64,000 nucleotides of DNA from Thermococcus guaymasensis DSM 11113 (GCF_000816105.1 NZ_CP007140.1:62001-126000), one strand, 5' to 3'; shown: positions 50,058 to 59,145, counted from the stretch's first letter. The notes: generated from the letters alone by a model not told the origin. Translations and numbers: made by a program.

Positions 50058-51401
50058 TCACGGCTCCGGTACGCCAGCTTTTTGGAAGAGGTTATGCAAC
50101 TGAGCGCCTACATCCTTTGTTACCTGCTCGGGATCCTGCCCCTCAAGGACAATTCTTCTAAATGCCTCTTTGTAGAGATCTCCGAACTGTCCACCGTATT
50201 CTCCGAGGTTCGGAATCATGACAACCAGTGCATCGGATGTTGATTCCTGAGCTGCAACACCTTTTGCGAGCACTTTGAGTGGTCCTTCTGGGAGTTCTTC
50301 ACTTGCTTCCTCAACAACCGGGAAGAAGCCGGTTTCTGAGAGCGTCTCTGCCTGAACTTTAGGTGTCGTCAGATAGTCTATGAGTTTCCATGCCGCATCC
50401 TTGTTTGGAGCTCCCTTAGGAATGGCCAGACCGGCAACGACTAATATGAATCCCCTGCCCTTTGGTCCTCTTGGAACAGGAACGACAACGAACTTGTCGG
50501 GCTCTTTGGTTATAGCGTCCTTGATTCTTGCCGTGTGGTCCCACGCAATCAACACATCCCCTCTTAAAAGAGGATCTGCCATCTCGTCCCATGTTGTACT
50601 TGAGGGATTCACATACTGCCAAAGATCTTTAAGGTAGTTCCACATCTCGATAGCTTCAGATGACTCAAACTTTTTGACTTCGTAACCAGTGTATGAGGGA
50701 TATAGATATCCATGCAGGAACCTGTGGAACAGTCCCTTAACTGGAAATCCAACGAGCTTCTTGCCTGTTTTTTCATGTATGTTCTTTGACCAAGCTAAGA
50801 ACGCATCGTATGTCCACTTGTCGGTGCCCTTCATGACGTCCTCCTGCGTAAGGCCGTCAGGCAGGTACTGGAAGGCCTCCTTGTTGACAACCATGACATA
50901 AGTGGCGCTCATCCAGGGGATATATACTTTTTTACCCCTTATCACGGAATACTTTTCAAACGTGGAGATGAACGTTCTACCCTTGAGCTCTGGCATGTTG
51001 CTTAGATCCATAAGCCAGCCTTCGGAGTCATAATAATCCAGTGCCCCATGGAGATCCCCAACTACACTGATAGTGACCTTACCGCTCTTCTCTTCTGCCG
51101 CGAGTCTCGTGCTTAAGTCAAACTGACTTATTGGGACAAACTGAACATCAATTCCCGTCTGCTTTTTGAAGTCTGGCAGAACCGTGTTAAGGATAAAGGC
51201 CCTCTCTGCAGGGGGAACTAATTGAGTTGAAGCCCAGACAACCTTACCACCGGCTTTAGTGGTGGTTGTCGAGCTTGATGTTGGGGTAGTTGCGCTTTTG
51301 CTGGAACTTGTAGTTGTGGTTCCTCCACCGCCTATACACCCGCTGGCCACCACGGCGAAGGCCATGAGGCCAATCAACAACAATCCAAACACCCTTTTCA
51401 T
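50058..51401 (-). CDS. ABC sugar importer lipoprotein binding protein
   Basis: The 447-residue extracytoplasmic solute-binding protein (family 1) has signal MKRVFGLLLIGLMAFAVVAS followed by GCIGGGG, an archaeal lipobox with the lipid-modified cysteine at about residue 22. A Ser/Thr-rich linker follows, then the two-lobed binding fold (FAILN-like AFILNTVLPDFKKQTGIDVQ; VPVPRGPKGRGFILVVAGLA; ALVVMIPNLGEYGGQFGDLY). It is the first gene of the importer operon. GAGGTGATACCTG precedes ATG 51401, TATA TTTATATAATTT lies near 51460-51471, and the 17-bp operator lies just upstream of that. Confidence 0.93.
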   Translation of the reverse strand: MKRVFGLLLIGLMAFAVVASGCIGGGGTTTTSSSKSATTPTSSSTTTTKAGGKVVWASTQLVPPAERAFILNTVLPDFKKQTGIDVQFVPISQFDLSTRLAAEEKSGKVTISVVGDLHGALDYYDSEGWLMDLSNMPELKGRTFISTFEKYSVIRGKKVYIPWMSATYVMVVNKEAFQYLPDGLTQEDVMKGTDKWTYDAFLAWSKNIHEKTGKKLVGFPVKGLFHRFLHGYLYPSYTGYEVKKFESSEAIEMWNYLKDLWQYVNPSSTTWDEMADPLLRGDVLIAWDHTARIKDAITKEPDKFVVVPVPRGPKGRGFILVVAGLAIPKGAPNKDAAWKLIDYLTTPKVQAETLSETGFFPVVEEASEELPEGPLKVLAKGVAAQESTSDALVVMIPNLGEYGGQFGDLYKEAFRRIVLEGQDPEQVTKDVGAQLHNLFQKAGVPEP

Positions 51402-51483
51402 CAGGTATCACCTCTGGTCAACGAGGTTAAACAAAGTAGTTCAGCGAATATAGACATTCAAATTATATAAAGCTTATGTTTAG

Positions 51484-51500
51484 AACCACTGAAAGTGGTT
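51484..51500. promoter_or_regulatory. 17-bp palindromic operator before the ABC importer operon
   Basis: AACCACTGAAAGTGGTT is a perfect inverted repeat with a 3-base spacer. It lies 12 bases upstream of the TATA box of the binding-protein gene. Two further copies with the same spacing occur in the cluster. TrmB, encoded at the end of this operon, is the likely binder. Confidence 0.7.
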
Positions 51501-51526
51501 GTATTACAAAAAAGTAAAAGTTCAAA

Positions 51527-52540
51527 TCAAAGTTCCAGCTTTACCGCTTTCTTCTCCCGCGAGGATTCGTAGGCCGCAAGGATTATGGCAAGATTCCTCT
51601 TGGCGTCCTCTCCCGTTATAGGGACCTCCTCGTCCTTCAAGACGGCCCTAGCGAAGGAGCTCACTATTCTTCTGATGTCCGGTCTGTCCCAGTATACCTT
51701 TTCAGCCCTGTCCTGGTAGACTGTGAAGTCGGGATAGGCAGTCCTCACGTCAAGGAAGCCCTCCCTGCCGACGAGGTAGTACTTTATCTCCAGACCATAG
51801 GAGTAACCCTTGGGGTTGCCCCATCCGGCGGTGAGAACCGCAACAACACCATCTTTAAACTCAAGGACTGCCGTCCCTATGTCGTCCACGGGGAAGCCGT
51901 ATATCTTTGCCCCTATGTCCGCATATACTTTCTTGGGAACGTCTCCCGTGAGCCAGAGGAGGGAGTCTATTCCATGGGGAGCGGTGTCCATGAAACCCCC
52001 GCCTCCGGATTTCTTCACGTCCAAGAACCAGCTCATATCAAGTCCCTGGAGGAATATCGGCGGCTTGACGTTCTCGGAAATGGTCTGTATGTACTCCAAG
52101 GGCCCAATCTCCCCAGCATCTATCATGTCCTTTGCTTTCACAAGGGGCTCTGTGAACCTCGGGTTGAATGGAAGCATGAGCTTTACGCCGGCCTTTTTAG
52201 CTGCCATTATGATCTCGTCCGCATCCCTGAGGTTCAGGGCTATGGGTTTCTCGAGGAGTATATGCTTGCCCTCCTCAGCGGCCCTGAGTGCCACTTCCTT
52301 GTGCCTGTAGGTCTCGATTGCTATGTAAACCGCCTCGACGTTCTCATCCCTCAGAAGTTCCTCATAATTTCTGTAGAACCTCGCCCCGTACTTCTTGGCC
52401 TCGGCGCGTGCAACGTCAGAGTTGGCTCCATCGCCGGAAATGGCAACGATCTTTGTTTCCTTGCCCCCCGCGATAGTGGAGGCAAAGCGAAGGGCGTGGG
52501 GATGAGCGTAGCTTATTATTCCAAAGTTGAGCTTCTTCAT
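51527..52540 (-). CDS. Gfo/Idh/MocA-family oxidoreductase with unusual N-terminus
   Basis: The 337-residue protein has the two-domain Gfo/Idh/MocA layout: a Rossmann domain and the conserved HILLEKPIALNLRDAD near residue 95, then a beta-sheet substrate domain (GGGGFMDTAPHGIDSLLWLT near 175). The usual N-terminal GxGxxG is replaced by FGIISYAHPHALRFASTI, so cofactor binding may differ. Members oxidise or reduce sugars, inositols and sugar acids using NAD(P). It overlaps the stop of the preceding oxidoreductase gene by four bases; the two probably act on the same path. Confidence 0.85.
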   Translation of the reverse strand: MKKLNFGIISYAHPHALRFASTIAGGKETKIVAISGDGANSDVARAEAKKYGARFYRNYEELLRDENVEAVYIAIETYRHKEVALRAAEEGKHILLEKPIALNLRDADEIIMAAKKAGVKLMLPFNPRFTEPLVKAKDMIDAGEIGPLEYIQTISENVKPPIFLQGLDMSWFLDVKKSGGGGFMDTAPHGIDSLLWLTGDVPKKVYADIGAKIYGFPVDDIGTAVLEFKDGVVAVLTAGWGNPKGYSYGLEIKYYLVGREGFLDVRTAYPDFTVYQDRAEKVYWDRPDIRRIVSSFARAVLKDEEVPITGEDAKRNLAIILAAYESSREKKAVKLEL

Positions 52541-53544
52541 ATCTCAACCACCTCCCCCTTGCGGGCGCTCTCTTTGGCTTTCTCGGCAATCTTCAGCGCT
52601 ATCAGAGCATCCTCGGCGGTAACCACGGGCTCTTCCTTCCCTTTGATGCAGTTGAAGAAGTGCCTCAGTTCCCTCTCGAAGGCATCCGGAAAGGTCGAGA
52701 GGAGCGGCGAGAAGCGGGGCATCTCAAAGTTGGCCTTGGCGACGCCGACCACGGGAGTATCCAGCGGGGTGTACCGTATCCTGCCGTTTTTCCCTATAAT
52801 ATCAACGTGATGGTAGAAGACACCGTAGCGCGATGGATATGGATAAGCCCAGCTGACCTCCACTATGCCGGTTTTTCCTCCCTCAAACTCTATCATCATC
52901 ACGAAGTGATCGAACGTTCCGTTTGCTCTCGCCTCCTCCTTTATCGCCTTTCCAACGGCGTAGACGCTCAGGGGTTCGCTCTCAAAGAACCAGCGCAAGA
53001 AGTCTGTGACGTGAACCCCAAGGTCAACGGCTACACCGCCGCTCCTCTTCTCGTCCCAGTACCAGTATTCCTTTGGAAACGGGAGGTTTTGAACCTCGCT
53101 CTTCCTGATGTGCATGGGGAGGACGTTGCGCTTCTCTATGATCTCCTTCATCTGAACCCATCTCTTGTCGAACCGCCTCACGTGGCCAACGAAGAGGTGC
53201 AGACCTTCCTTCTCCGCGGTTCTTATCATTCTCTCGCCTTCTTCAACAGTGAGGGCTATCGGCTTCTCCACTATCACGTGCTTTCCGGCCTTAAGGGCTT
53301 TTATGGCCAGCTCAGCGTGGGTGTATGTCGGAGTCAGTATCTCCACAATGTCCACGTCTGTGTCCAAAAACTCGTCGAGGTTCGTGAAGGCTTTTGCCCG
53401 GAACTCCTTCGCACCCTCGTGGACCCGCTTCGGGTCTATGTCCATGCATGCAACAACCCTGATGCCCTCAATTCCCTTGAGAGCCCTCTTGTGGGCAAGG
53501 TTGAATATGTTTCCGCAACCTATCACTCCAACCTTTAGCTTCAT
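52537..53544 (-). CDS. Gfo/Idh/MocA-family NAD(P)-dependent sugar oxidoreductase
   Basis: The 335-residue protein has a normal Rossmann motif VGVIGCGNIFNLAHKRAL at its start, ACMDIDPKRV, the catalytic EKP in HVIVEKPIALTVEEGER near residue 92, and the substrate-domain motif GGVAVDLGVHVTDFLRWFFE near residue 172. The start is ATG 53544; the open frame extends upstream through the promoter. TATA GGTTATATACC at about 53575-53585 and the 17-bp operator at 53599 precede it. It is the first gene of a two-gene operon. Confidence 0.88.
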   Translation of the reverse strand: MKLKVGVIGCGNIFNLAHKRALKGIEGIRVVACMDIDPKRVHEGAKEFRAKAFTNLDEFLDTDVDIVEILTPTYTHAELAIKALKAGKHVIVEKPIALTVEEGERMIRTAEKEGLHLFVGHVRRFDKRWVQMKEIIEKRNVLPMHIRKSEVQNLPFPKEYWYWDEKRSGGVAVDLGVHVTDFLRWFFESEPLSVYAVGKAIKEEARANGTFDHFVMMIEFEGGKTGIVEVSWAYPYPSRYGVFYHHVDIIGKNGRIRYTPLDTPVVGVAKANFEMPRFSPLLSTFPDAFERELRHFFNCIKGKEEPVVTAEDALIALKIAEKAKESARKGEVVEI

Positions 53545-53598
53545 GGGGAATCCCCAAGGGGTGTAGGGGTCGAAAGGTATATAACCTTTTTCAAAATA

Positions 53599-53615
53599 AA
53601 CCACTTTAAATGGTT
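53599..53615. promoter_or_regulatory. 17-bp operator between oxidoreductase and glycosyltransferase genes
   Basis: AACCACTTTAAATGGTT matches the operator at 51484 with one changed base in the right arm and the same length. It lies 14 bases upstream of the oxidoreductase TATA box. For the divergent glycosyltransferase gene the only TATA-like stretch (CTTTAAAT) is inside the operator, so binding should block that gene. Confidence 0.68.
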
Positions 53616-53639
53616 GTAAATTTGCGGAGGTGGAAAGAG

Positions 53640-54782
53640 ATGAGGGTTATCGTTGGAATTCCCAGTTACAACAACGCGGAAACAATCTCTTTTGTCGTGA
53701 AGCAGGCCGCCGAGGGGCTGAAGAAGTACTTTGGTGGAGGAATAGTCGTCAACGCTGACGGGGGGAGCACCGACGGGACGAGAGATGCAGTGCTGAGAAC
53801 CGAGGTTCCGGATGGTGTCGAGGTTCACAGCTTCGTCTACAAGTGGCCGATACCCGGAAAGGGAAGCGCCATGAAGGAGCTCATGGAGTTCGCCCTGGAG
53901 AGAAACGCCGATGCAATAGTCTTCGTTGACAGCGATCTGAGAAGCATAACCCCCGAATGGATATACCGCTTCGCCAAACCCATCGAGGAGGGCTACGACT
54001 TTGTTGCACCGCTCTACATAAGGCACAAGTGGGACGGAACCATAACCAACAACATAGCCTACCCTATGACGGCCTCACTCTACGGAAAGAACGTCAGACA
54101 GCCTATAGGAGGGGACTTTGGAGTGAGCAGGAAGCTCATGGAAGTTTACCTCGAAGACGAGGAGGTCTGGAAGACGCACGTTGCTCGCTTCGGCGTGGAC
54201 ATATTCCTGACAACGACGGCCATAGTTAGGGGCTTCAAAATCACCCAGACAGCCCTTGGAATGAAGATACACAACCCCAAGGATCCGGCCGCTTCCCTCG
54301 GCCCCATGTTCAACCAGGTCGTCGGAACGCTGTTCATGCTGATGGAGAAGTACGAGAACGTCTGGAAGGGCGTGAGAACGATAGAACCCGTTCCGGTCTT
54401 CGGGGAGCTTGAGAAGGGCGAACCCGAGCCTGTAAAGGTGACCTTGGAGCTCCTTGAAATAAGGGCGAAGGAGCTATTCGCCCAGCACGAACCCGTGCTG
54501 AAGAGGGCACTGGGCGAAGAGACGTTCAAGGGAGTGGTGGATTCACTCAAGACCTTCGAGTTCGACGACAGGCTCTGGAGCCACGTCCTCTACGACGGAG
54601 CCGTGGCGTACAAAAACGGAATTCTAACCGAGGCGGAACCCCTCGTGCCGCTGTACTTCGCAAAGACTGCTGATTTTGTCAAGAGAACGATGGACATGAG
54701 CACCCTTGAGGCCGAAAAACTGATAGAGGAGAGGGCGAAGGTATTCCTTGAGGAGAAGGACTACCTCCTGGAGCGCTGGTAG
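53640..54782 (+). CDS. GT81-like glycosyltransferase (glucosyl-glycerate synthase type)
   Basis: The 380-residue GT-A enzyme opens VIVGIPSYNNAETISFVVKQ and has NADGGSTDGT, the PGKGSAMKELMEFAL segment and the metal-binding IVFVDSDLRSITPEWI near residue 105. It also has PIGGDFGVSRKLMEVYLED near residue 160 and KIHNPKDPAASLGPMFNQVV near residue 215. PGKG, DSD and the G-x-SR pattern resemble GpgS/glucosylglycerate synthases, which make glucosyl-(phospho)glycerate. Product identity is an inference. GGAGGTGG precedes ATG 53640. The 3' end overlaps the convergent kinase gene by 22 bases. It is the only likely biosynthetic enzyme in an otherwise catabolic-looking cluster. Confidence 0.78.
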   Translation: MRVIVGIPSYNNAETISFVVKQAAEGLKKYFGGGIVVNADGGSTDGTRDAVLRTEVPDGVEVHSFVYKWPIPGKGSAMKELMEFALERNADAIVFVDSDLRSITPEWIYRFAKPIEEGYDFVAPLYIRHKWDGTITNNIAYPMTASLYGKNVRQPIGGDFGVSRKLMEVYLEDEEVWKTHVARFGVDIFLTTTAIVRGFKITQTALGMKIHNPKDPAASLGPMFNQVVGTLFMLMEKYENVWKGVRTIEPVPVFGELEKGEPEPVKVTLELLEIRAKELFAQHEPVLKRALGEETFKGVVDSLKTFEFDDRLWSHVLYDGAVAYKNGILTEAEPLVPLYFAKTADFVKRTMDMSTLEAEKLIEERAKVFLEEKDYLLERW

Positions 54783-55711
54783 AGCTCCCTGACCTCTTTC
54801 ATCAGAACTATTTCCTCCATTTTTGGAACGCTCCAGGCCCCCCTGAGGGTCGTTGAGAGCGCCGCTACAAGGTTTGCGAAGCGGCCGATTTTTCTGAGCT
54901 GTTCCTCATCTATGGAATCCTCACCGAGCAGGTTTGAGTAGTGAAGACCAGCTAGGAGGGCGGCCGTGAAGGCATCTCCCGCACCGGTGGTGTCCACCGG
55001 TTCGACTCTATAGGCTGGAATGTGAACCTTAGCACCCTCGCTTATTAATTCGCTGCCCTTCTCTCCCAAAGTCACCGCGAGCAGTTTGAAGTCGAAGTCC
55101 TCGATGTTTATTCCGTTGTTTTTGAGGTACGCCAGCTCCCCATCGCCAAGCTTAACTATATCCGCCAGCCGAAGGGCCCTCTCAACGTCCCGAAGCATTT
55201 TCTCCTCCCTTCCGCGCCAGAGGTCGGGCCGTATGTTGACGTCGTAGCTCAGCGGAACCTTTTCCTTAAGTTCCTCCAGAATCCGGAAGAGCGTCGAGCG
55301 GGATGGCTCCCTGGCGAAGAGCACGGTGCCGAAGTGAACCGCCTCAGCGTTCTCAAGAGGGGCCGTTTCAACATCCCCGGGCTTCAGGTTAAAGTAGGCG
55401 ACGCCGTCGTAGAGGATGAACTCCGGCTTGGCACCGATGAGCTGAACGAAGACGACGCCGGTGTGCTTTTCAGCATCCCGGGATACGTAGGTCTTTACTC
55501 CCTCATCACGGAGTCTTTCGAGCAGAAAGTCCCCAAAGGGGTCGTCGCCGACCTTGCTTACCAGCGCACTCTCAACGCCGAGCCTTGAAAGACCAACCGC
55601 AACGTTTGCAGGAGCACCGCCCGGATGCTTCTCGAAGGACTTTACGTCCTTAAGCTTCCCCTCCTGCAGGGCTATGAAATCTATGAGTACTTCACCGATC
55701 GAAACGATCAT
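54761..55711 (-). CDS. PfkB-family sugar kinase (fructokinase-like)
   Basis: The 316-residue ribokinase-fold kinase has the N-terminal signature EVLIDFIALQEGKLKDVKSF and KHPGGAPANVAVGLSRLGVE, close to fructokinases. The C-terminal anion hole and catalytic base are in EPVDTTGAGDAFTAALLAGL near residue 245. It should phosphorylate a sugar or sugar acid freed from the imported glycoside. ATG 55711 is preceded by GGTGATAGGT. It is divergent from the isomerase-like gene, with a shared operator between. Confidence 0.88.
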   Translation of the reverse strand: MIVSIGEVLIDFIALQEGKLKDVKSFEKHPGGAPANVAVGLSRLGVESALVSKVGDDPFGDFLLERLRDEGVKTYVSRDAEKHTGVVFVQLIGAKPEFILYDGVAYFNLKPGDVETAPLENAEAVHFGTVLFAREPSRSTLFRILEELKEKVPLSYDVNIRPDLWRGREEKMLRDVERALRLADIVKLGDGELAYLKNNGINIEDFDFKLLAVTLGEKGSELISEGAKVHIPAYRVEPVDTTGAGDAFTAALLAGLHYSNLLGEDSIDEEQLRKIGRFANLVAALSTTLRGAWSVPKMEEIVLMKEVRELYQRSRR

Positions 55712-55728
55712 ACCTATCACCAAAATAC

Positions 55729-55745
55729 AACCATCATAAGTGGTT
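55729..55745. promoter_or_regulatory. 17-bp operator between kinase and isomerase-like genes
   Basis: AACCATCATAAGTGGTT shares length and both half-sites with the other two operators (left arm with one change). A further half-site AACCAT follows at 55754-55759, next to the TATA box ATTATATATG of the plus-strand operon. It can serve both divergent units. Confidence 0.65.
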
Positions 55746-55800
55746 TATACCACAACCATTATATATGAGTTTTTTGTCGATTCTCTTCAAGGTGATATCT

Positions 55801-57279
55801 GTGATAGCGGTTATTACTTTCACTGACCCCCGACCAACGGCCCTCTCGATTGAGCGCGAGAGGGCTTTGATGGAGAAGCACTCGGCCCTCATCGGGGAGC
55901 TGAGGAAGGCCGGCTTTGAGGTCCTCGACGTGAACGAGAGGCTTGGAAAATACGAAGCTCTCAAAGCCGGGAAGAACTTCGGGGTAGATTCGATGGATGA
56001 GAGCTTTAAGGCGGGAGAAATCATAGCCGGAAGCTCCGTCTCGGGAATAATAGCCGGCCTCTGGCACTGGACGGAGAGCAACCTCGTTACGGCACTGGTC
56101 AGGGAAACCAAGAGGCCCATACTCCTTTACGCCGACGACGATCCGGCATGGGCAGGAACCACGTGCGTCACATCGGTCGGGGCCTCACTCTGGGAGAGCG
56201 CGGTGAACGAGTACGCGCTGAAGCACGTGCGCCTCAAGGGGGACGTTGAAAAGGTAAAGGCCTGGGTCAGAGCCGTTGAGGCTGTCTCAAAGCTCTCCAG
56301 GAAGTCCATCCTCCTCTGGGGAGCTCCGTACACCCTCGGAATGGAGCACCTCATGGACGACCTGCCGAGGCTTAAGAGGATCGTCGGCGACTTCATAACC
56401 CTCGACCAGTACGTTCTGGTGAGGAAGGCGGAGAAGCTGCTCTCGGACGAGAGGCTGAGGGTCCGCGTGGAGGAGTTCTACGACTGGCTGACCGAGAAGA
56501 CGACCGTTAAGTTTGACGACCTCATGCTGACACCGGAGGCATTGAGGAGACAGATAGCCATCTATCTCGCCGCAAAGGAGAGCTGGAGCGAGCAGAAAGG
56601 TGTTTCGGCCGTCTCGATAAAGTGCCAGCCGGAGCTGAGCGAGATCTACGGCGTTACGGCCTGCCTGATTCCGGCGCTGTTCCCGTTCAACCTCGATGCC
56701 GAGGGCGAGAAGGAGGTAATCCCGGCCACGTGTGAGGGCGACGTTAAAGGAACGATAAGCTCGGCGCTCCTCTTCTATCTGAGCGGAAAGCCCCCGCTTT
56801 TCGGAGACATAAAGTACGTGGACGATGAGGTCGTCATGATAGCCAACTGCGGCGCTTCATCGCTCTACTACGCGAGGCTGAGCGAGAATCCCAAGGAGAA
56901 CCTGAGAGCCACAACAATCCAAGGACAGTGCCAGGGGGCGAGCGGCGGGGCGCTAACTTACAGAACCCCTCCGGCGGAGTTTACCGTGGCAAGACTCATA
57001 CGTCGCGGGGGAGAGTACTACCTCCTCTACTTCCTCGCGGAGGGCCTCGAGATAACTAAGGAGAGGGAGTCGAAGCTCAAATGGGGCAAGCAATGGCCGC
57101 ATACGGCCATAAAGAACCCACTCGACAAAGAAACATTTATCTCGGCCATGGGGGCCAACCACCTCTCGCTGGTTCCCGGCGACTACACCGAGGAGCTCCG
57201 CTTTACAGCGAGGCTCTGGGGAGTAAAGGCAATAAACCTTGAAGACCCAAGGGAGGTAAAGTCCTTCCTTGAGGGGTAG
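55801..57279 (+). CDS. L-fucose isomerase-like protein
   Basis: The 492-residue protein matches the L-fucose/L-arabinose isomerase superfamily. Segments include IIAGLWHWTESNLVTALVRE, PILLYADDDPAWAG, VSAVSIKCQPELSEIYGVTA, then IPATCEGDVKGTISSALLFY with the metal-binding Glu/Asp, and MIANCGASSLYYARLSE. Such enzymes convert aldoses to ketoses or act as sulfoquinovose/trehalose-type relatives, so the substrate is open. GTG 55801 was chosen because AAGGTGAT precedes it and the TATA box near 55757 predicts a start close to 55785; an ATG at 55765 is too early. It leads an operon with two glycoside enzymes. Confidence 0.82.
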   Translation: MIAVITFTDPRPTALSIERERALMEKHSALIGELRKAGFEVLDVNERLGKYEALKAGKNFGVDSMDESFKAGEIIAGSSVSGIIAGLWHWTESNLVTALVRETKRPILLYADDDPAWAGTTCVTSVGASLWESAVNEYALKHVRLKGDVEKVKAWVRAVEAVSKLSRKSILLWGAPYTLGMEHLMDDLPRLKRIVGDFITLDQYVLVRKAEKLLSDERLRVRVEEFYDWLTEKTTVKFDDLMLTPEALRRQIAIYLAAKESWSEQKGVSAVSIKCQPELSEIYGVTACLIPALFPFNLDAEGEKEVIPATCEGDVKGTISSALLFYLSGKPPLFGDIKYVDDEVVMIANCGASSLYYARLSENPKENLRATTIQGQCQGASGGALTYRTPPAEFTVARLIRRGGEYYLLYFLAEGLEITKERESKLKWGKQWPHTAIKNPLDKETFISAMGANHLSLVPGDYTEELRFTARLWGVKAINLEDPREVKSFLEG

Positions 57280-57282
57280 TCC

Positions 57283-59145
57283 ATGGGAACCATCCTAGCC
57301 GGCAACGGGGCCTTCGTCCTGAGCGATGAGAGAGGGGACATGCCCTCGCATTACGACGGCTTTTATTTTCTCGACACCAGATTCGTCAGAAAGGCCCAGC
57401 TTGAAGTTTCTCCGGAACCGGGCTTCATCGGGGCATCATCGACCTTCACCAGGGCGGTTTCACACTTCTCCCTCGGCGAACGGGGAATCCTGGTGAGGCT
57501 GAGAACGCTGGACGGGGTTTACGAGGAAAAGCTCTCCTTCTACAACACGTCGGAAGAACCGCTCGGTGTCAGGGTCAGGTACACCTACGAGGCTCCCATT
57601 GAGGACATATTCCAGGTCAGAGGCTTCATGGGGCTGAAGAGCGGGGAGGCGATAGCCCCAGCCAGAGGAACGCACATCAAAGAGAGCCCCGCCGGAAGGA
57701 GGAGCCTCTTCATTGAGACAAACATGGAAAGGGAGGGGAGTCTCTTAAGGGCGGAACTTGAGATACCTCCCCTCGGAAAGGCCGTCCTCCACGTCCGCTT
57801 CATCCCCAAAATCGAGGGCAGGGTCTCGGAGATACTCGCAGAGAAAAGGAAAACGATAAAAAACGTCGCCTTCACCGGCTCACCCGTCATTGACGGAATA
57901 TTCGAGAGAGCTGTGGAGAACATAAACGCCCTGACGCTATTCACGCGCTTTGGGCCGGTTCCCCTTGCAGGGATTCCGTACTTCGCCTGTCCCTTCGGAA
58001 GGGACGCGATAATAACCTCACTCTTTCTCCTGCCGTATTACCCCGAATACGCCGCCGGCACGCTGAGGCTCTTCGGGCGGCTCCAGGGGAAGAGAACAAA
58101 CCCGAAGAACGAGGAGGAGCCGGGGAAGATACCCCACGAGTTCCGCCTCGGGGAGCTCGCGCAGTCGGGGAAGGTTCCCTTCGCGCCCTACTACGGCACG
58201 GTGGATGCCACCCCACTCTACGTGGCATTAGCCGGCGAGTACCTGCGCTGGACGGGGGACAGAAAATTAATCGAGGAGCTGAGACCGAACCTGACGGCCG
58301 CCGTCGAGTGGATACTCAAAAAGCTCGATGATGGTTACATAACCTACGTTCCGGGGATACTCGGCAACAAGGGGTGGAAGGATTCGAGGGATGCCATAGT
58401 TGACGAGGAAGGGAAACTTCCAAAGCCGCCGATAGCGCTCGTCGAGGTGCAGGGCTACGCCTACTGGGCGCTTAAACTTGCGGGGGAGCTCAGCCTGACA
58501 GACCTCGATGAAAAGACCCTCCTCGCGGAGGCGGAACAGCTCAGGAAAAGGTTCAACCGCGACTTCTGGCTCGGCTCGTACTACGCCCTCGCGCTTGATG
58601 GGGAGGGAAGGCCGCTTAGAGTCGTCTCCTCCAACATGGGACACCTGCTCCTGACGGGTATAGCCGAGCACGAGGAGGAACTCGCGGAGAGGCTTTTCCG
58701 GCCGGACATGTTCTCCCGGTACGGGATAAGAACCCTGAGCGCTAAGGAGAAAGCCTACAACCCCTTCAGCTACCACCGCGGAAGCGTGTGGCCGCACGAC
58801 AACGCGCTGATAGCCCTCGGCCTAGCAAGGATCGGAAGGACTGACATGGCGAAGGCACTCATGGATGCCGTCTTCGATGCCGCGAAGCTTCTGCCGGAGA
58901 GGGAGCTTCCGGAGCTGTACAGCGGCCTAAACGAGCTCGTTCCCGTTCCGAGGGCCAACTCCCCGCAGGCCTGGAGCTCGGCGAGCGTTTTCGCCTTCGT
59001 TACCGCCTCGCTTGGAATGGAAGCCGGGGATGAGCTCACTCTCCGTCCGGCAGAGGGAACGAGCATCGTTTTGAGAGGAGTTTCGTTTGGAGGAAGGAGA
59101 TACGCCGTAGTGGTCAACGGAGGTGTTAGTGTTGAACCCATATGA
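57283..59145 (+). CDS. Glycogen debranching enzyme-type glycoside hydrolase
   Basis: The 620-residue protein has an N-terminal beta-sandwich of the GDE_N_bis type (LAGNGAFVLSDERGDMPSHY, then GFYFLDTRFVRKAQLEV) and an (alpha/alpha)6 barrel from about residue 210 (YFACPFGRDAIITSLFLLPY, PFAPYYGTVDATPLYVALAG, YHRGSVWPHDNALIALGLAR). These resemble amylo-alpha-1,6-glucosidases and GH63-like glucosylglycerate or mannosylglycerate hydrolases. Acidic catalytic candidates are the Asp of FGRDA and of TVDATPL. No signal peptide is seen, so the substrate is cut inside the cell after import. It starts 3 bases after the isomerase gene. Confidence 0.82.
   Translation: MGTILAGNGAFVLSDERGDMPSHYDGFYFLDTRFVRKAQLEVSPEPGFIGASSTFTRAVSHFSLGERGILVRLRTLDGVYEEKLSFYNTSEEPLGVRVRYTYEAPIEDIFQVRGFMGLKSGEAIAPARGTHIKESPAGRRSLFIETNMEREGSLLRAELEIPPLGKAVLHVRFIPKIEGRVSEILAEKRKTIKNVAFTGSPVIDGIFERAVENINALTLFTRFGPVPLAGIPYFACPFGRDAIITSLFLLPYYPEYAAGTLRLFGRLQGKRTNPKNEEEPGKIPHEFRLGELAQSGKVPFAPYYGTVDATPLYVALAGEYLRWTGDRKLIEELRPNLTAAVEWILKKLDDGYITYVPGILGNKGWKDSRDAIVDEEGKLPKPPIALVEVQGYAYWALKLAGELSLTDLDEKTLLAEAEQLRKRFNRDFWLGSYYALALDGEGRPLRVVSSNMGHLLLTGIAEHEEELAERLFRPDMFSRYGIRTLSAKEKAYNPFSYHRGSVWPHDNALIALGLARIGRTDMAKALMDAVFDAAKLLPERELPELYSGLNELVPVPRANSPQAWSSASVFAFVTASLGMEAGDELTLRPAEGTSIVLRGVSFGGRRYAVVVNGGVSVEPI

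Noticed and set aside
53640-54782. Glycosyltransferase as a polysaccharide or dolichol-linked enzyme
   Set aside because: It has no membrane segment and shows the PGKG and DSD pattern of soluble glucosyl-glycerate type synthases. The exact product remains open.
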